Source: a virus. From it: a DNA stretch of 64,000 bases. Within the stretch, counting starts at the first letter, position 1; each line of letters starts with the position of its first letter. Below are positions 17,002-25,398 of the stretch, in pieces. Below the pieces are notes generated by a model that saw only the letters and a program-made list of their open reading frames with translations, was not told the origin of the DNA and searched no databases. A program made the position numbers and the translations under genes. Where the stretch lies: positions 94,679 to 158,678 of IMG/VR virus record IMGVR_UViG_3300044765_000092; one strand, written 5' to 3'.

Positions 17002-17586
17002 TCAGTCCTCCAGGTCCACGACATCAGCCAGCTTGGCCGCGTAGGCCACGAGCAGCTTCTTGACCGAATCACGGTTCAGGCATTCGTTGCCGCACACCCA
17101 GCCCGTGCCATCGTCCTTCGGACGAACACTCAGCTGACCAAAGCCGACGCCCGACCAACTCCAGCTGAAGTGGATTTTCGCGGCCATGACGTCGTGGGCT
17201 GTAACCTGCGGCTCAAACTTCATTGGTTCGGGCGTCAGGCCAGCCCGATGGACTTCGAGTTGGATGGCCCAACGGTAGAAGGCCTGACAGTAGTCTTCCA
17301 CCTGTTGACGCGACCAGACTGGGGTTTTGGCCCCAAGGCCACGCGCTACGTCTGTTACTTCGAACACCGGCTCCGGCATCCGCGGCTTGAGCAACGGACC
17401 ACGCTGCTCTTCCATGTTGTGGGCTGCCAACGCGATCTCCTGAAGATTGCGCATCTGCTGTGCCAGCTCTTCCAGCCAGATCTGGCATTCGGTCGTCAGG
17501 GCTTCGGCCCCGACCACTTCGACAAAGCGTTCGACCAGACGAGGCAGAATGAACTTCGTGTGGGAAGTGGATTGATCGTTGTTCAT
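17002..17586 (-). CDS. Unknown protein
   Basis: This 194-residue protein has a helical N-terminal half (about 10-60) and a mixed second half containing a CGNEC pair near residue 165. GAGAAACGT precedes the ATG at 17586. Its stop lies immediately before the next gene. The function is not recognised. Confidence 0.55.
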   Translation of the reverse strand: MNNDQSTSHTKFILPRLVERFVEVVGAEALTTECQIWLEELAQQMRNLQEIALAAHNMEEQRGPLLKPRMPEPVFEVTDVARGLGAKTPVWSRQQVEDYCQAFYRWAIQLEVHRAGLTPEPMKFEPQVTAHDVMAAKIHFSWSWSGVGFGQLSVRPKDDGTGWVCGNECLNRDSVKKLLVAYAAKLADVVDLED

Positions 17587-17613
17587 ACGTTTCTCCTTGA
17601 GGGCGGAGTTGAG

Positions 17614-17820
17614 TTAGTCGGGTGAGGGCCCGATGTCAACGGTTTCGAGCTTGATAACCTCGATCGGCGTAGGGTCGTCCCAATCTGTTCTAGCAGTCAT
17701 CACTTCGGGTTCGAGCCTTATTTCATAGAGCTCATTGAAGTGACCGACGACGCCAACAGGTTTCCTGAGATCGTTTGGATTCTGTGACCGGAGCCAGCGA
17801 AGCAAGTCGTATCCAGTCAT
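17614..17820 (-). CDS. Small unknown protein
   Basis: This 68-residue protein starts at ATG 17820, preceded by GAGG. It contains a helical N-terminus (TGYDLLRWLRSQN) and an acidic C-terminal half. A longer reading to 17913 would overlap the upstream small membrane protein and has no ribosome binding site. No family was recognised. Confidence 0.55.
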   Translation of the reverse strand: MTGYDLLRWLRSQNPNDLRKPVGVVGHFNELYEIRLEPEVMTARTDWDDPTPIEVIKLETVDIGPSPD

Positions 17821-17827
17821 ACGGACC

Positions 17828-17953
17828 TCAGTCGTCCAGATCGAACAGGAGGAAGGCCAGAAAACCAAGGACGGTACGTACTCCGTAGACGAGGCCTTCG
17901 CCAAGGAGGACAATACTGTCGCTCCACTCCTCAGCCGTTGGAAGCAGTTTCAT
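17828..17953 (-). CDS. Very small membrane protein
   Basis: This 41-residue protein starts at 17953 with AAGGAG seven bases upstream, inside the end of the preceding gene. Residues about 14-36 (IVLLGEGLVYGVRTVLGFLAFLLF) are one hydrophobic helix followed by DLDD. It is likely a single-pass inner membrane peptide. The role is unknown. Confidence 0.55.
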   Translation of the reverse strand: MKLLPTAEEWSDSIVLLGEGLVYGVRTVLGFLAFLLFDLDD

Positions 17954-18899
17954 CGTTTGCTCCTTGTTCGTTGACGTAGTGTGGCAGCAACAAGGTTGCG
18001 AGCTTGGCGAGTGCGAACTCGTTGAAGTAGGCCGAACCATCGGTTGCACACGTGACGCCACAGTCTTTCAGGGCCCATCGCAGTGCGTCGCCCGGTCCTG
18101 GACACTGGTTCCTGGTCTTGGCCTCGGTAGCTTTGATCTCGTCGGGTGTCGGCGTATGCACTCGTACGTGCTTCGGGTTGTTTCCCAAGTCACAGCCGGG
18201 TTCCCATTTGCCAGGACACTTGTCAGCTGGTCGGTCCTTGCAGGCGCACAGCGCCTGTAGATCGGCTGTAGGTTGAGCGTCCGAGTAAACTGGAATGTGC
18301 TTGATACCCTGTTCCTCCCAGCGCCGCCTCGTTTCCGCCTTGCGGGTCAGGGTGTCTTGGCCACGAACCCAGCCGAATGGTATGCGGTTCGGGGTTTGCA
18401 CCGGGTGACCGATGGGGAAGGCGGCACGAAACGCTTCACGCGCTGCTTCAATTCCTTGCAGTCCGTCATGAGCGCGTCCGTAGGCCATCACCGCGCGGTC
18501 GATCTGCTCATCCGTCAGTCCCTGCGCCACCGCCTCTGCTGCCCCCTGCTGCGCCACGGGAGGGCGGGCGGCGAGAAGGTCGTGGACAGCGCCGAACGCT
18601 CGGCGAGCCGACACATGCCTCGGTCTGCGATCTTCCGGCAGGTCGTCGGAACATTGAATCTCGCCACGGATCAAGGCCCGTATCGCATCAGCGAGCAATT
18701 CCTCACGGTCGGCCGCCACCGGCTCGGCCTGCGGCTGGGCTGTGTGAACAGTGTATAGAGCTTCTCGCGTGAGGTTGTCCGCTAACTCGTAGAGCCTGAC
18801 CTGAAGTGGGTCACAGTCGGCTACGTTTGGCATGCGATCCGCGATCTTTTTCAACTCAGCCGCCAGCGCCTCGGCCGTCTTGGTGGTGGTGTCGGTCAC
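17931..18899 (-). CDS. Modular phage accessory protein
   Basis: This 322-residue protein starts with GTG 18899, which overlaps the stop of the preceding gene. The N-terminal part is helical. A QAEPVA linker, a QGLTDEQID segment and an RIPFGWVRGQDTL segment follow. A Cys cluster (LCACKDRPADKCPG and CDLG) lies at about residues 218-240, which may bind zinc. The linker is shared with the neighbouring 138-residue protein, so the two are built from exchangeable modules, as in Ea22-like accessory proteins of phages. The function is unknown. Confidence 0.6.
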   Translation of the reverse strand: MTDTTTKTAEALAAELKKIADRMPNVADCDPLQVRLYELADNLTREALYTVHTAQPQAEPVAADREELLADAIRALIRGEIQCSDDLPEDRRPRHVSARRAFGAVHDLLAARPPVAQQGAAEAVAQGLTDEQIDRAVMAYGRAHDGLQGIEAAREAFRAAFPIGHPVQTPNRIPFGWVRGQDTLTRKAETRRRWEEQGIKHIPVYSDAQPTADLQALCACKDRPADKCPGKWEPGCDLGNNPKHVRVHTPTPDEIKATEAKTRNQCPGPGDALRWALKDCGVTCATDGSAYFNEFALAKLATLLLPHYVNEQGANDETASNG

Positions 18900-19312
18900 T
18901 TGTGTTCTCCGGTTGAGAGGGCGGCACGGACAGCAGCCCGAAGGCTTTCGTGCTCACTGATGATCGGTTGATCGCCGAAGATCGCCACGACCTCCGTCGT
19001 CTCGTCTGCTCTATTTCGACCGATGGTTACTGAGTCGGCGAGTTCGAGCCAGTCAAGGACCGCCGCATCCGTCAGTCCCTGCGCCACTGGCTCGGCCTGC
19101 GTCTGTGCCATTGTCGCTGCCGCCGTCGCTGCAGCGACAACCGCAAAGATCTCAGGCGCGAGAGTTTCGCGGATATGGATCGCGAAGTAACCGGCCTCAG
19201 TCTTCACAGTAGCCATGCGACCGAAGAGCGCTTCGTGCTTTTGAAGCACGGTCCGTAGGGCCTGAGTCAGGGCCTCGGCAGTCGTAGTGCGAGGTTGTTG
19301 AGCGTTGTCCAT
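18896..19312 (-). CDS. Modular phage accessory protein, paralogous segment
   Basis: This 138-residue helical protein shares a linker (TQAEPVAQGLTD) and an N-terminal TAEAL motif with the 322-residue protein encoded next to it. This suggests duplication and module shuffling. Ala-rich helices fill residues about 60-90. It is translationally coupled to the downstream gene through a stop/GTG overlap. The function is unknown. Confidence 0.55.
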   Translation of the reverse strand: MDNAQQPRTTTAEALTQALRTVLQKHEALFGRMATVKTEAGYFAIHIRETLAPEIFAVVAAATAAATMAQTQAEPVAQGLTDAAVLDWLELADSVTIGRNRADETTEVVAIFGDQPIISEHESLRAAVRAALSTGEHK

Positions 19313-19342
19313 CGTTCGTTGCTCCGTTGGGTTGGACAGTGA

Positions 19343-20455
19343 TTACTGCTGAGTGAAGTGGGACAGCTCGGCCTTTAGCCGGCTGATGAACTTGCGCGCC
19401 TTGTCCACAGGGATGCCCATGAACTCACGCACCTTGTTGGCATATTCGTAGCGCTCCATCCTGTCTGATGCTTCGTCGTTAGGTTGTCCCAGCCATTCGC
19501 TGAATTCCTCATCGAAGTTGCCCATCAGAAGGTGGAGGAATCGAAGGGATCGTGGATTGTGTTTCAGTCGGTTCTCGATCTGTAGCACAACCATCTGCAG
19601 ATCACGACTCCTGTCAACGTCAGACAATCGCTCGCCGTCGATTGTCCGACCGTCCAGTCCGGTCATCAGGTTGTTACCCACCTGACAGTTATCGTCGCTA
19701 AACAGCGCCGCAGGGTCCGACCCCGCAGGATTGAAGTTGAGGCTCAGGACCGTACCGCTGAACGTACCGTCCTCGTTGGCGATCACTCGATTACGCGATT
19801 GAGTGGTCTCGCTCTTGATCTTGTTGACTCCTCGGTTATGTAGCGTGGTGATCGCGATGTTGCGAAGGTGCATCGCGTTCTGAATCTCAGGGTACGCCCG
19901 GTACATGGCGTAGAGGCTAGCCTCGTAGAGTTCCTGCGCCTCGTCGTTGGCGTTGAGCTGTGAGCTCTGGGTCAGGAATTGGAACTTTACGGCCACCATC
20001 TTGCGACATGAAGCCAGCACGTCAGGCGTGACCTTGGCGATGATGTAGTCAAACGCAGCAAGCGATCGAGGTGGAAACCCACGTCGGTTGAATCGCTTGC
20101 AATGCTTGATGAATGCAAGAACCTCTCGGTTAGTAGTCCTGGTCAAGAACCCGCGAACAAATGCTTGATCTTCGCGGCTAATCGTTGGGTCTACATGCGG
20201 CGTACCCATCACAGCCGCATACACGTAGAACTTCAAATGCTTTTGGATGTATCCGGTCTTGATGACCTTACGGAATTCGATGCAGTCCTGGCCCGTCCAT
20301 TCCAGGATTTCTTTAAACTTGTCTCCGAGGTCTGCCGATTCGATGTCTCGAAAGACGTACCTAAGTACGGCAAACGAGAGCTCGAATCGCTGCTCTCTGT
20401 TGAGCAGTAGGAAGTCTGGATCAAACTCTGCGACCTTTGCGGCTATCGTGTGCAT
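19343..20455 (-). CDS. Putative sigma-factor-like protein
   Basis: This 370-residue protein starts at ATG 20455, eight bases after GGAG. A segment at about residues 170-230 contains EASLYAMYRAYPE and a following LRNIAITTLHNRGVNKIK, with the acidic-aromatic pattern of sigma region 2. The C-terminal part (about 290-365) is helical and could form an HTH. Large phages commonly encode divergent sigma factors, and the repeated AT-rich promoter-like motif in this window needs a reader. I cannot confirm the assignment from motifs alone. Confidence 0.4.
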   Translation of the reverse strand: MHTIAAKVAEFDPDFLLLNREQRFELSFAVLRYVFRDIESADLGDKFKEILEWTGQDCIEFRKVIKTGYIQKHLKFYVYAAVMGTPHVDPTISREDQAFVRGFLTRTTNREVLAFIKHCKRFNRRGFPPRSLAAFDYIIAKVTPDVLASCRKMVAVKFQFLTQSSQLNANDEAQELYEASLYAMYRAYPEIQNAMHLRNIAITTLHNRGVNKIKSETTQSRNRVIANEDGTFSGTVLSLNFNPAGSDPAALFSDDNCQVGNNLMTGLDGRTIDGERLSDVDRSRDLQMVVLQIENRLKHNPRSLRFLHLLMGNFDEEFSEWLGQPNDEASDRMERYEYANKVREFMGIPVDKARKFISRLKAELSHFTQQ

Positions 20456-20510
20456 GGTCACAACTCCTAGTCTTCTTGTCTAGCGGGACGGTGGGTCTAC
20501 TCGTTCGGGT

Positions 20511-21281
20511 CTAGCGTCCTTTGGCCTTCCCACCTTGACCGCGGACGGTGAATTCACTGGCCTTGGCCTTGCCCTTGTTGGCCTTTGGCTTGAGCTTGAC
20601 CTTGGGGTCGAACATCTCGCTCACCTTCTTGGGCTTGCGACCACGTTCGGCCTTGGACTCGAACCACTCGGCCGGCACCGTCTCCATCGAGGGCGGTTCA
20701 TAAGCCAGAGGGTCGTCGATCTTGGGTTGAGCAGTCCACAACGGCTTGGGGTCGTTGACCTTCTTGGCCTTTGCCAGTTGTGAACGCTTCTTCTTGAATG
20801 CAGTGATTGTGAACACCGAGTCGCGCATCAACGTCGCGATCAGTGGGCGCTTGCGCTGCGTACCATTAAGATCGGATGTGATGTAAATCTCGTCCTCGTG
20901 CAGACTGACGCCTGCGACAAAGCCACGGAAGTAGTTGGACAGGAAATCTGTGTTGCCGACACGGAAGTAAACCGGCTGGCCGAAGTCCAGGTCCGATTTC
21001 TTGCGTGCGTGAGCCGTCTGTCGAATGGTAGCCAGCAGGATGCGCGCTTCGCTGGGCGTGAAGTCGTGGAGCATCAGGCCAATCTGGTGAAACGCGTGAG
21101 GATTCTTCTTCGACAGGGCGAATACGTTGGGTGTGAAGCAGTCGGGTGCATCGGCGAACGTCTTGGTGCCGAGCTCGGCACAGGGCTTCTCGAACTTGGC
21201 ATGCCCTTTGAAGTGCATGCAGTCGCCGCATTTGAGGTTGAGTGTGTGACGCTGACGGGTTGAAGCGTCTTTTTTCAGCAT
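20511..21281 (-). CDS. Unknown protein with zinc-ribbon-like N-terminus and basic tail
   Basis: This protein has 256 residues. CGDCMHF near residue 18, with later Cys at about 34 and 48, could form a metal site. The middle is alpha/beta. The last 45 residues are Lys/Gly rich (KPKANKGKAKAS) and probably contact nucleic acid. GGAG precedes the start at 21281. No family was recognised. Confidence 0.55.
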   Translation of the reverse strand: MLKKDASTRQRHTLNLKCGDCMHFKGHAKFEKPCAELGTKTFADAPDCFTPNVFALSKKNPHAFHQIGLMLHDFTPSEARILLATIRQTAHARKKSDLDFGQPVYFRVGNTDFLSNYFRGFVAGVSLHEDEIYITSDLNGTQRKRPLIATLMRDSVFTITAFKKKRSQLAKAKKVNDPKPLWTAQPKIDDPLAYEPPSMETVPAEWFESKAERGRKPKKVSEMFDPKVKLKPKANKGKAKASEFTVRGQGGKAKGR

Positions 21282-21291
21282 GTTGTTTCTC

Positions 21292-21795
21292 CTAACGACT
21301 GAATATCCGTTGATAGAGTTGCTTGAGCGCGAGCTTTACGATAGCCTCTCGCGACAGCCGTGAGTGCGCTGATTTGAGCTTGCGGAGTTGCTGGTCTTCT
21401 TCTCCTGTTAGGTTGAGTACTAGGACTACCCGCCTATTGGGATCGTTCTGCACCAGGATACGTGCGTTGCACGCCACGGTCGCCAAGTACAGAATCTTCT
21501 TGTCCTTCTCCCGATCACCCGTCATTAGCTCGCCGTATGGCTTTCTCTTGAACAGGCGAAGGGAAACGTGGTGGACAGTAGTGTGATGCGAGTCACAAAT
21601 ACTGACCTGAGGACCATCAACACCACCATAGGCTCTAGGAATGATGTGATGGTCCTCACGGCGATTGCTCGGGTTAAAGGCTTCGCCACAGATCCAGCAG
21701 TGATCAGAGAGGCAGTGCTGAACCTGTCCCGACTTGACCTGGATCGTGGGTTGCGAACTCCCCGATGAGGTGGAAGGTCTCTTTGTTGTGGACAA
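21292..21795 (-). CDS. HNH endonuclease with C-terminal ribbon-helix-like part
   Basis: This 167-residue protein shows the HNH signature CWICGEAF...DHHIIPRAYGG...CDSHHTTVH (about residues 33-78), with its Cys pairs and His metal ligands. The C-terminal helices (about 125-165) look like an RHH or HTH DNA-binding part. No ATG is available. TTG at 21795 with GGAG seven bases upstream is the best start. It overlaps the previous gene by 92 bases, which could also mean frameshifting. It may be a homing or packaging-linked nuclease. Confidence 0.65.
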   Translation of the reverse strand: MSTTKRPSTSSGSSQPTIQVKSGQVQHCLSDHCWICGEAFNPSNRREDHHIIPRAYGGVDGPQVSICDSHHTTVHHVSLRLFKRKPYGELMTGDREKDKKILYLATVACNARILVQNDPNRRVVLVLNLTGEEDQQLRKLKSAHSRLSREAIVKLALKQLYQRIFSR

Positions 21796-22180
21796 GAGTG
21801 TGCTCCAGGTTGGCCAGGAAGTTCCTGATCGCCGAGCTGAGCGGTGGCATGTCGTTGATGGCGACCATGATGGGCAGGAACTCTCGTGGGTCCGTCCCTG
21901 TTTTGGTCGCCAGTTCTTGGCCGCGCGCCATCACCATAGGCGCTTCGAGTACCGCCAGCCATCGAGTCGCTTGGACTGTCGGATCGTACACGTATTTGCA
22001 GTCGCCGAACTGGAATGGGATGGGGCTTCCCCATTGGGTCAAAAGCGAGGGGTCGGCGTTGCCTGCCAACGGCACCCAGGCGTGCTCCCAATGGATGTAG
22101 ATAGGTGCCGACATACAGGCTTGCCTGAGGCGGGCCACGCTATCGGGATGAAGCTTGAGGATGATGTCGACAGTGTCCAT
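21704..22180 (-). CDS. Unknown protein overlapping the HNH gene
   Basis: This 158-residue alpha/beta protein contains HPDSVARLRQACMSAPIYIHWEHAW in its N-terminal third and a helical middle. The last 30 codons overlap the HNH reading frame in a different frame. No catalytic motif was identified. It has the same direction and close spacing as its neighbours. Confidence 0.5.
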   Translation of the reverse strand: MDTVDIILKLHPDSVARLRQACMSAPIYIHWEHAWVPLAGNADPSLLTQWGSPIPFQFGDCKYVYDPTVQATRWLAVLEAPMVMARGQELATKTGTDPREFLPIMVAINDMPPLSSAIRNFLANLEHTLVHNKETFHLIGEFATHDPGQVGTGSALPL

Positions 22181-22186
22181 GGCAGA

Positions 22187-23128
22187 TCAACCTTCTCGGG
22201 CTTGTCTACGGATGTCTTCGAGCGCACGCGTCTTGCCCGGCCGAACGTCCGACTGGAATGGGAAGGACCAGCGCTCGATGTGCAGATGACCGCCTGGACA
22301 CGCATCGCGGATCTTCTTTAGATCGCGGTTCGGCACAAGCCAGACCCAGAACATGCGTCCACGCTTGAACGCATTGCCCATGACCGTGAAGTTGCGGCCA
22401 CTGCGCTCGTTCAGCTCAGAGACGGCAAAGTCAACGGCGTACCCAAGCGCCTGAACGATGTTGTCAGGCGCGCCCTTTTTGGTGTCACGCTCGAACTCGG
22501 GGTCCTCGGCCATCCGTTCAACCCACGTCTGGTTGATGCCCAGAACGTTCTGGTTCTCGAGGATAGGATAGCCAAACACCGAGTTCTGTGCCAGACCATA
22601 GCGGCTGAGCTTGTCCATGAACATCGGTGGATTGGAGATCGGAACGATTGGGATGCGCAGTCCCACGAACTTCTTGTTCGTCTGTGCCGGGACTAGAGCG
22701 TTGAACTTGTTGTACTTGAGGAAAATGCGCTGAGCGTCGTCGCTGAGGTCAGCGACCTGCACGTCAACACGGGTCATCGTCGATGTGCGCTGTTTTCGTG
22801 CTTCTCGGTCGATGGCGGCCGCTGCCTTGTCCTTGAGTGCAGCGTGGATCGCCTGCATCTCGGTCATGAAGCCACGCACATCGTCTTTCGATGCTTCGTT
22901 GGTCTTGAGGCCCTCGGCCAACGAACGTGTGGAGTTGAAGGCGATCTCAACCGATCGCTTCTGCACAGGTGGCGTGACCTTCGCCAGTTTGGCGAGCGCT
23001 GCCTGCATCGAGGACAGTGCTTTGATCTGTGTCTTGGGTGGAACGGACTGGAGCTTTCGGCTCACAGCCACGAACTTGCTGAACTCGTCGATGACGGTGG
23101 ACGGATTCGCTTTCTGCGTGGTTGCCAT
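22187..23128 (-). CDS. Unknown protein with helical N-terminal domain
   Basis: This 313-residue protein starts at ATG 23128 (AGAGGC upstream), preferred over an upstream in-frame ATG that lies in a terminator-flanking region. Residues about 10-110 are Ala/Lys-rich helices. Residues about 125-290 form a mixed alpha/beta domain containing FKRGRMFWVWLVPNRD. No recognisable enzyme motif is present. It lies directly downstream of a hairpin terminator. Confidence 0.55.
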   Translation of the reverse strand: MATTQKANPSTVIDEFSKFVAVSRKLQSVPPKTQIKALSSMQAALAKLAKVTPPVQKRSVEIAFNSTRSLAEGLKTNEASKDDVRGFMTEMQAIHAALKDKAAAAIDREARKQRTSTMTRVDVQVADLSDDAQRIFLKYNKFNALVPAQTNKKFVGLRIPIVPISNPPMFMDKLSRYGLAQNSVFGYPILENQNVLGINQTWVERMAEDPEFERDTKKGAPDNIVQALGYAVDFAVSELNERSGRNFTVMGNAFKRGRMFWVWLVPNRDLKKIRDACPGGHLHIERWSFPFQSDVRPGKTRALEDIRRQAREG

Positions 23129-23168
23129 CTGTTCGTGCCTCTGTGCGAGCGAACGCATAAACGTGGAA

Positions 23169-23196
23169 ACCCCGGGTAACCGAAGCTACCCGGGGT
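23169..23196 (-). terminator. Hairpin terminator after the histone-like gene
   Basis: A perfect 10-base stem (ACCCCGGGTA with TACCCGGGGT), closed by an 8-base loop containing TTCG, lies 22 bases after the stop of the histone-like gene. On the minus strand it is followed by TTTCC, so termination may be partial. It could also shape the leader of the next gene, whose start lies 41 bases on. Confidence 0.65.
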
Positions 23197-23217
23197 CGAA
23201 TCAGACTGATTTCAGGC

Positions 23218-23700
23218 TCAGTCGTCGAGCCATGCGTCGTCGGCCTTCTTGCTCTTCTTGGCGGGAGCGGCGGAAGCCGCTTCCTTCTTCGGAGTCTTCT
23301 TGGCCGCGGCGGCGGCGGAGCCCGCTTTCTTGGCCGCCGGCCCCTTCTTGGCCAAAGCTGCCTTCTTGGCCGCCGGACCCGTCTTGCCGGCGCCGGCCTT
23401 GGCCTTGCGACCGCGCTGGACCGGGGTCTCGTCCGCGTCGTCCTCGGACGGACGTTGCTTGCGACCCTGGAGCTTCGCTTGCTTGGTCTTGGGACCCTTC
23501 TTGGCCGCGGGACCGGCCTTCTCGGCGCGGATCTTGCGACGACCCGCCGCCCCGTTGCCAGCCGCCTTTTTGGCCGCAGGCTTGGTGGCGCCGCCGCTCA
23601 GGCGTGCGTTCTGCTTCGTCAGCTTCGCGTTCTCACGCTCGAGACGGTTGACTTGGCGCACGAGGGTACGCATTTGACTCGCGATGGTGGCAGTTGCCAT
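23218..23700 (-). CDS. Histone H1-like DNA-binding protein
   Basis: This 160-residue protein has an N-terminal leucine-zipper-like coiled coil (about 8-34) followed by a long tail of Ala, Lys, Pro and Gly with many AKK repeats. The tail is broken by an acidic patch (SEDDADET, about 85-92) and ends in DDAWLDD. Such tails resemble H1 and bacterial histone-like proteins that condense DNA non-specifically. In a phage it could pack DNA, modify the host nucleoid or bind RNA. The upstream 245 bases are its probable control region. Confidence 0.65.
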   Translation of the reverse strand: MATATIASQMRTLVRQVNRLERENAKLTKQNARLSGGATKPAAKKAAGNGAAGRRKIRAEKAGPAAKKGPKTKQAKLQGRKQRPSEDDADETPVQRGRKAKAGAGKTGPAAKKAALAKKGPAAKKAGSAAAAAKKTPKKEAASAAPAKKSKKADDAWLDD

Positions 23701-23945
23701 GATCGGTTCCTTTCGTTGAGGTTGCTGGTTGAACTACGGTCAGGCATCCGCATGTTGGTTTGGGTCGCGCTACTTGCAATGGTGATCGGACCTCTACCGC
23801 GACGGAGCTTTGCCCGTAGTTTATTGTAACACACTTTTGGTGTCACGCGGTAAGAAATTGTAACAAAGTGTAACAGCCCGTTTTGCCTCATTTTGAGGCA
23901 GATGTCACGGACTAGCGTCACACACCCACAGAACTCGTTCTGGTC
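23701..23945 (-). promoter_or_regulatory. Control region of the histone-like gene
   Basis: This stretch has no gene. It holds the 16-base sequence TGTAACAAAGTGTAAC (23859-23874), related to two others in the window. There are two TACAAT boxes on the minus strand (23823-23828 and 23857-23862) that could be -10 elements, though neither has a good -35, and a short inverted repeat TGCCTCA/TGAGGCA (about 23884-23900). A promoter here is likely but its exact position is uncertain. Confidence 0.45.
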
Positions 23946-24191
23946 TTACTTCTTGGCTGCGGAAAACTTCCGATCTTCGTTCACGGCTTTTTGCACCGTA
24001 GCAATGTTCGACCTGACGACGACGATGCCGTCATCAAGACCTGGTTGTTCCGAGTCGAGCACGATGCTCTCGCTATCGAACTCGATCACGCGGCCGATGA
24101 GCCGCACGCCGTTGAACAGATAGACAGCTGCCTTTGTGCCGTCCGCCTTGTATTTGGTCAGACGCTCGGTCATGATTTGCGAGGTTGCCAC
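23946..24191 (-). CDS. Hfq/Sm-like RNA-binding protein
   Basis: This 81-residue protein starts with GTG, with GGAG eight bases upstream. It follows the Hfq pattern: a helix (TERLTKYKADG), then AVYLFNGVRLIGRVIEFDSESIVL corresponding to the Sm1 strands, and VVRSNIATV corresponding to the Sm2 strand YKHAISTV. The His and Lys of the Hfq RNA-binding loop are replaced by Ser and Arg, so RNA specificity may differ. Hfq is a hexameric RNA chaperone. A phage copy could divert host small-RNA control or stabilise phage RNA. It lies just downstream of nrdB. Confidence 0.65.
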   Translation of the reverse strand: MATSQIMTERLTKYKADGTKAAVYLFNGVRLIGRVIEFDSESIVLDSEQPGLDDGIVVVRSNIATVQKAVNEDRKFSAAKK

Positions 24192-24209
24192 TGGAATTCT
24201 CCTTTGTTA

Positions 24210-24226
24210 GAGGCAGCCTCAAATTA
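24210..24226 (-). promoter_or_regulatory. Leader element of the Hfq-like gene
   Basis: On the minus strand TAATTTGA (24219-24226) contains the nrdB stop codon and is followed directly by GAGGC-T-GCCTC, a short hairpin, then AAGGAG and the GTG start. It is a compact version of the leader design seen at many other genes here. Confidence 0.4.
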
Positions 24227-25384
24227 CTGGCTGTCGGCCGAATCTGTAGCCGGAGCAGCTACAGTGTCCTTTCGGACCGGCAGTGACACCGTAGGAATCT
24301 TGTACGGCTCGCCGTTGTTCCCCATCGCCGCCCAGGCACGCAGATCTGGAATGGGCAACGGAGTCGGGCCAAACACCAGACTGTTGTGCTGGTAGGTCAC
24401 GGGTTTGCCCTCGAAGAAATTCTTCTGGCTACCGTTGATGTTCGAGTACTCGTCAAACCACGGGAACGGATTCTTATCGCGTTCGTGCACACCGGTGATG
24501 CCCAGGGCTTCGGCTCTCTTGTTACCCAGACTGCGAATGAACTGAGTCATCGTCCGCTTGTCGGTGCCGGTCACGCCTTCTTCGATCACGTAATGACCCC
24601 ACGCGATCTCCCTTTCCACTGCATCGAGGATGATTTCTCGACACTCGCGGATCAACTGCTGAGTAAACACCTCCGGCATTTCGGCCCTAAGACTGTGCCA
24701 CATATTCGTGAACAGCTTGAGGTGGGTCAACTCGTCGCGCTGGATGTACTTGATCTGATCGACTGTGCCAATGATGTAACCACCGGCGCGGGCAATCGCG
24801 TAGAAGGTAAGAAACCCCGAGAAGAAGTAGATGCCCTCCAGCACCACATTGGACACTATGGCCTTGACAAAGGCTTCGGGGCTGAAGTTGACCCGAACCT
24901 GCTCACCCTGAGAGATGATGAAGTCATTCTTGCTCGCCAGTTGCGGAACATGGCGATACATATCGTAGATGTCCAGTGGGTCTTCCAACACTGTCTCGAC
25001 GATATGCGAATAGGCTTCAACGTGGATCCACTCTTCAGCCGTCTGCTGTGCCACCACCTGTTGGATCGTCGGATCGGTGATGAACTGGTAGATGTTGCCA
25101 CTCAGATTGTCGACCTGAATGGCATCCAGGTTGGAAAGGAATGCGAGCGCTCGACGATACGCAGTTTGCTGACCTTTTGGAAGTCTGCTGAACCCGGCTT
25201 TATCGGTGTTCATCGCCACCTGATTGGGTTCCCAACGATTGTTGATCATGTCACGGTACACTTCCCGGGTCCACGGGTAGCGCGTGGCACTCACGGCCCT
25301 GAGCTTGTCACTCGGCCCCATGATTACCCGCCGTGCATTGACGATGTCTTGGACTGTCCGTTGATTGTCACTACTGCTTGGCAT
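24224..25384 (-). CDS. nrdB: Class Ia ribonucleotide reductase, beta subunit
   Basis: This 386-residue protein is the radical-generating subunit that supplies the tyrosyl radical to NrdA for making deoxynucleotides. The di-iron ligands are visible: Asp in SNLDAIQ, Glu and His in EEWIHVEAYSHI, Glu in VVLEGIYFF, and Glu and His in QRDELTHLKLF. The radical-site Tyr is in EAYSHI. The length is close to that of class Ia proteins. It lies five small genes after nrdA, in the same direction, with its own motif-hairpin leader. Phages carry the enzyme to supply dNTPs for replication. Confidence 0.92.
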   Translation of the reverse strand: MPSSSDNQRTVQDIVNARRVIMGPSDKLRAVSATRYPWTREVYRDMINNRWEPNQVAMNTDKAGFSRLPKGQQTAYRRALAFLSNLDAIQVDNLSGNIYQFITDPTIQQVVAQQTAEEWIHVEAYSHIVETVLEDPLDIYDMYRHVPQLASKNDFIISQGEQVRVNFSPEAFVKAIVSNVVLEGIYFFSGFLTFYAIARAGGYIIGTVDQIKYIQRDELTHLKLFTNMWHSLRAEMPEVFTQQLIRECREIILDAVEREIAWGHYVIEEGVTGTDKRTMTQFIRSLGNKRAEALGITGVHERDKNPFPWFDEYSNINGSQKNFFEGKPVTYQHNSLVFGPTPLPIPDLRAWAAMGNNGEPYKIPTVSLPVRKDTVAAPATDSADSQ

Positions 25385-25398
25385 AAACGAATTGTGTT

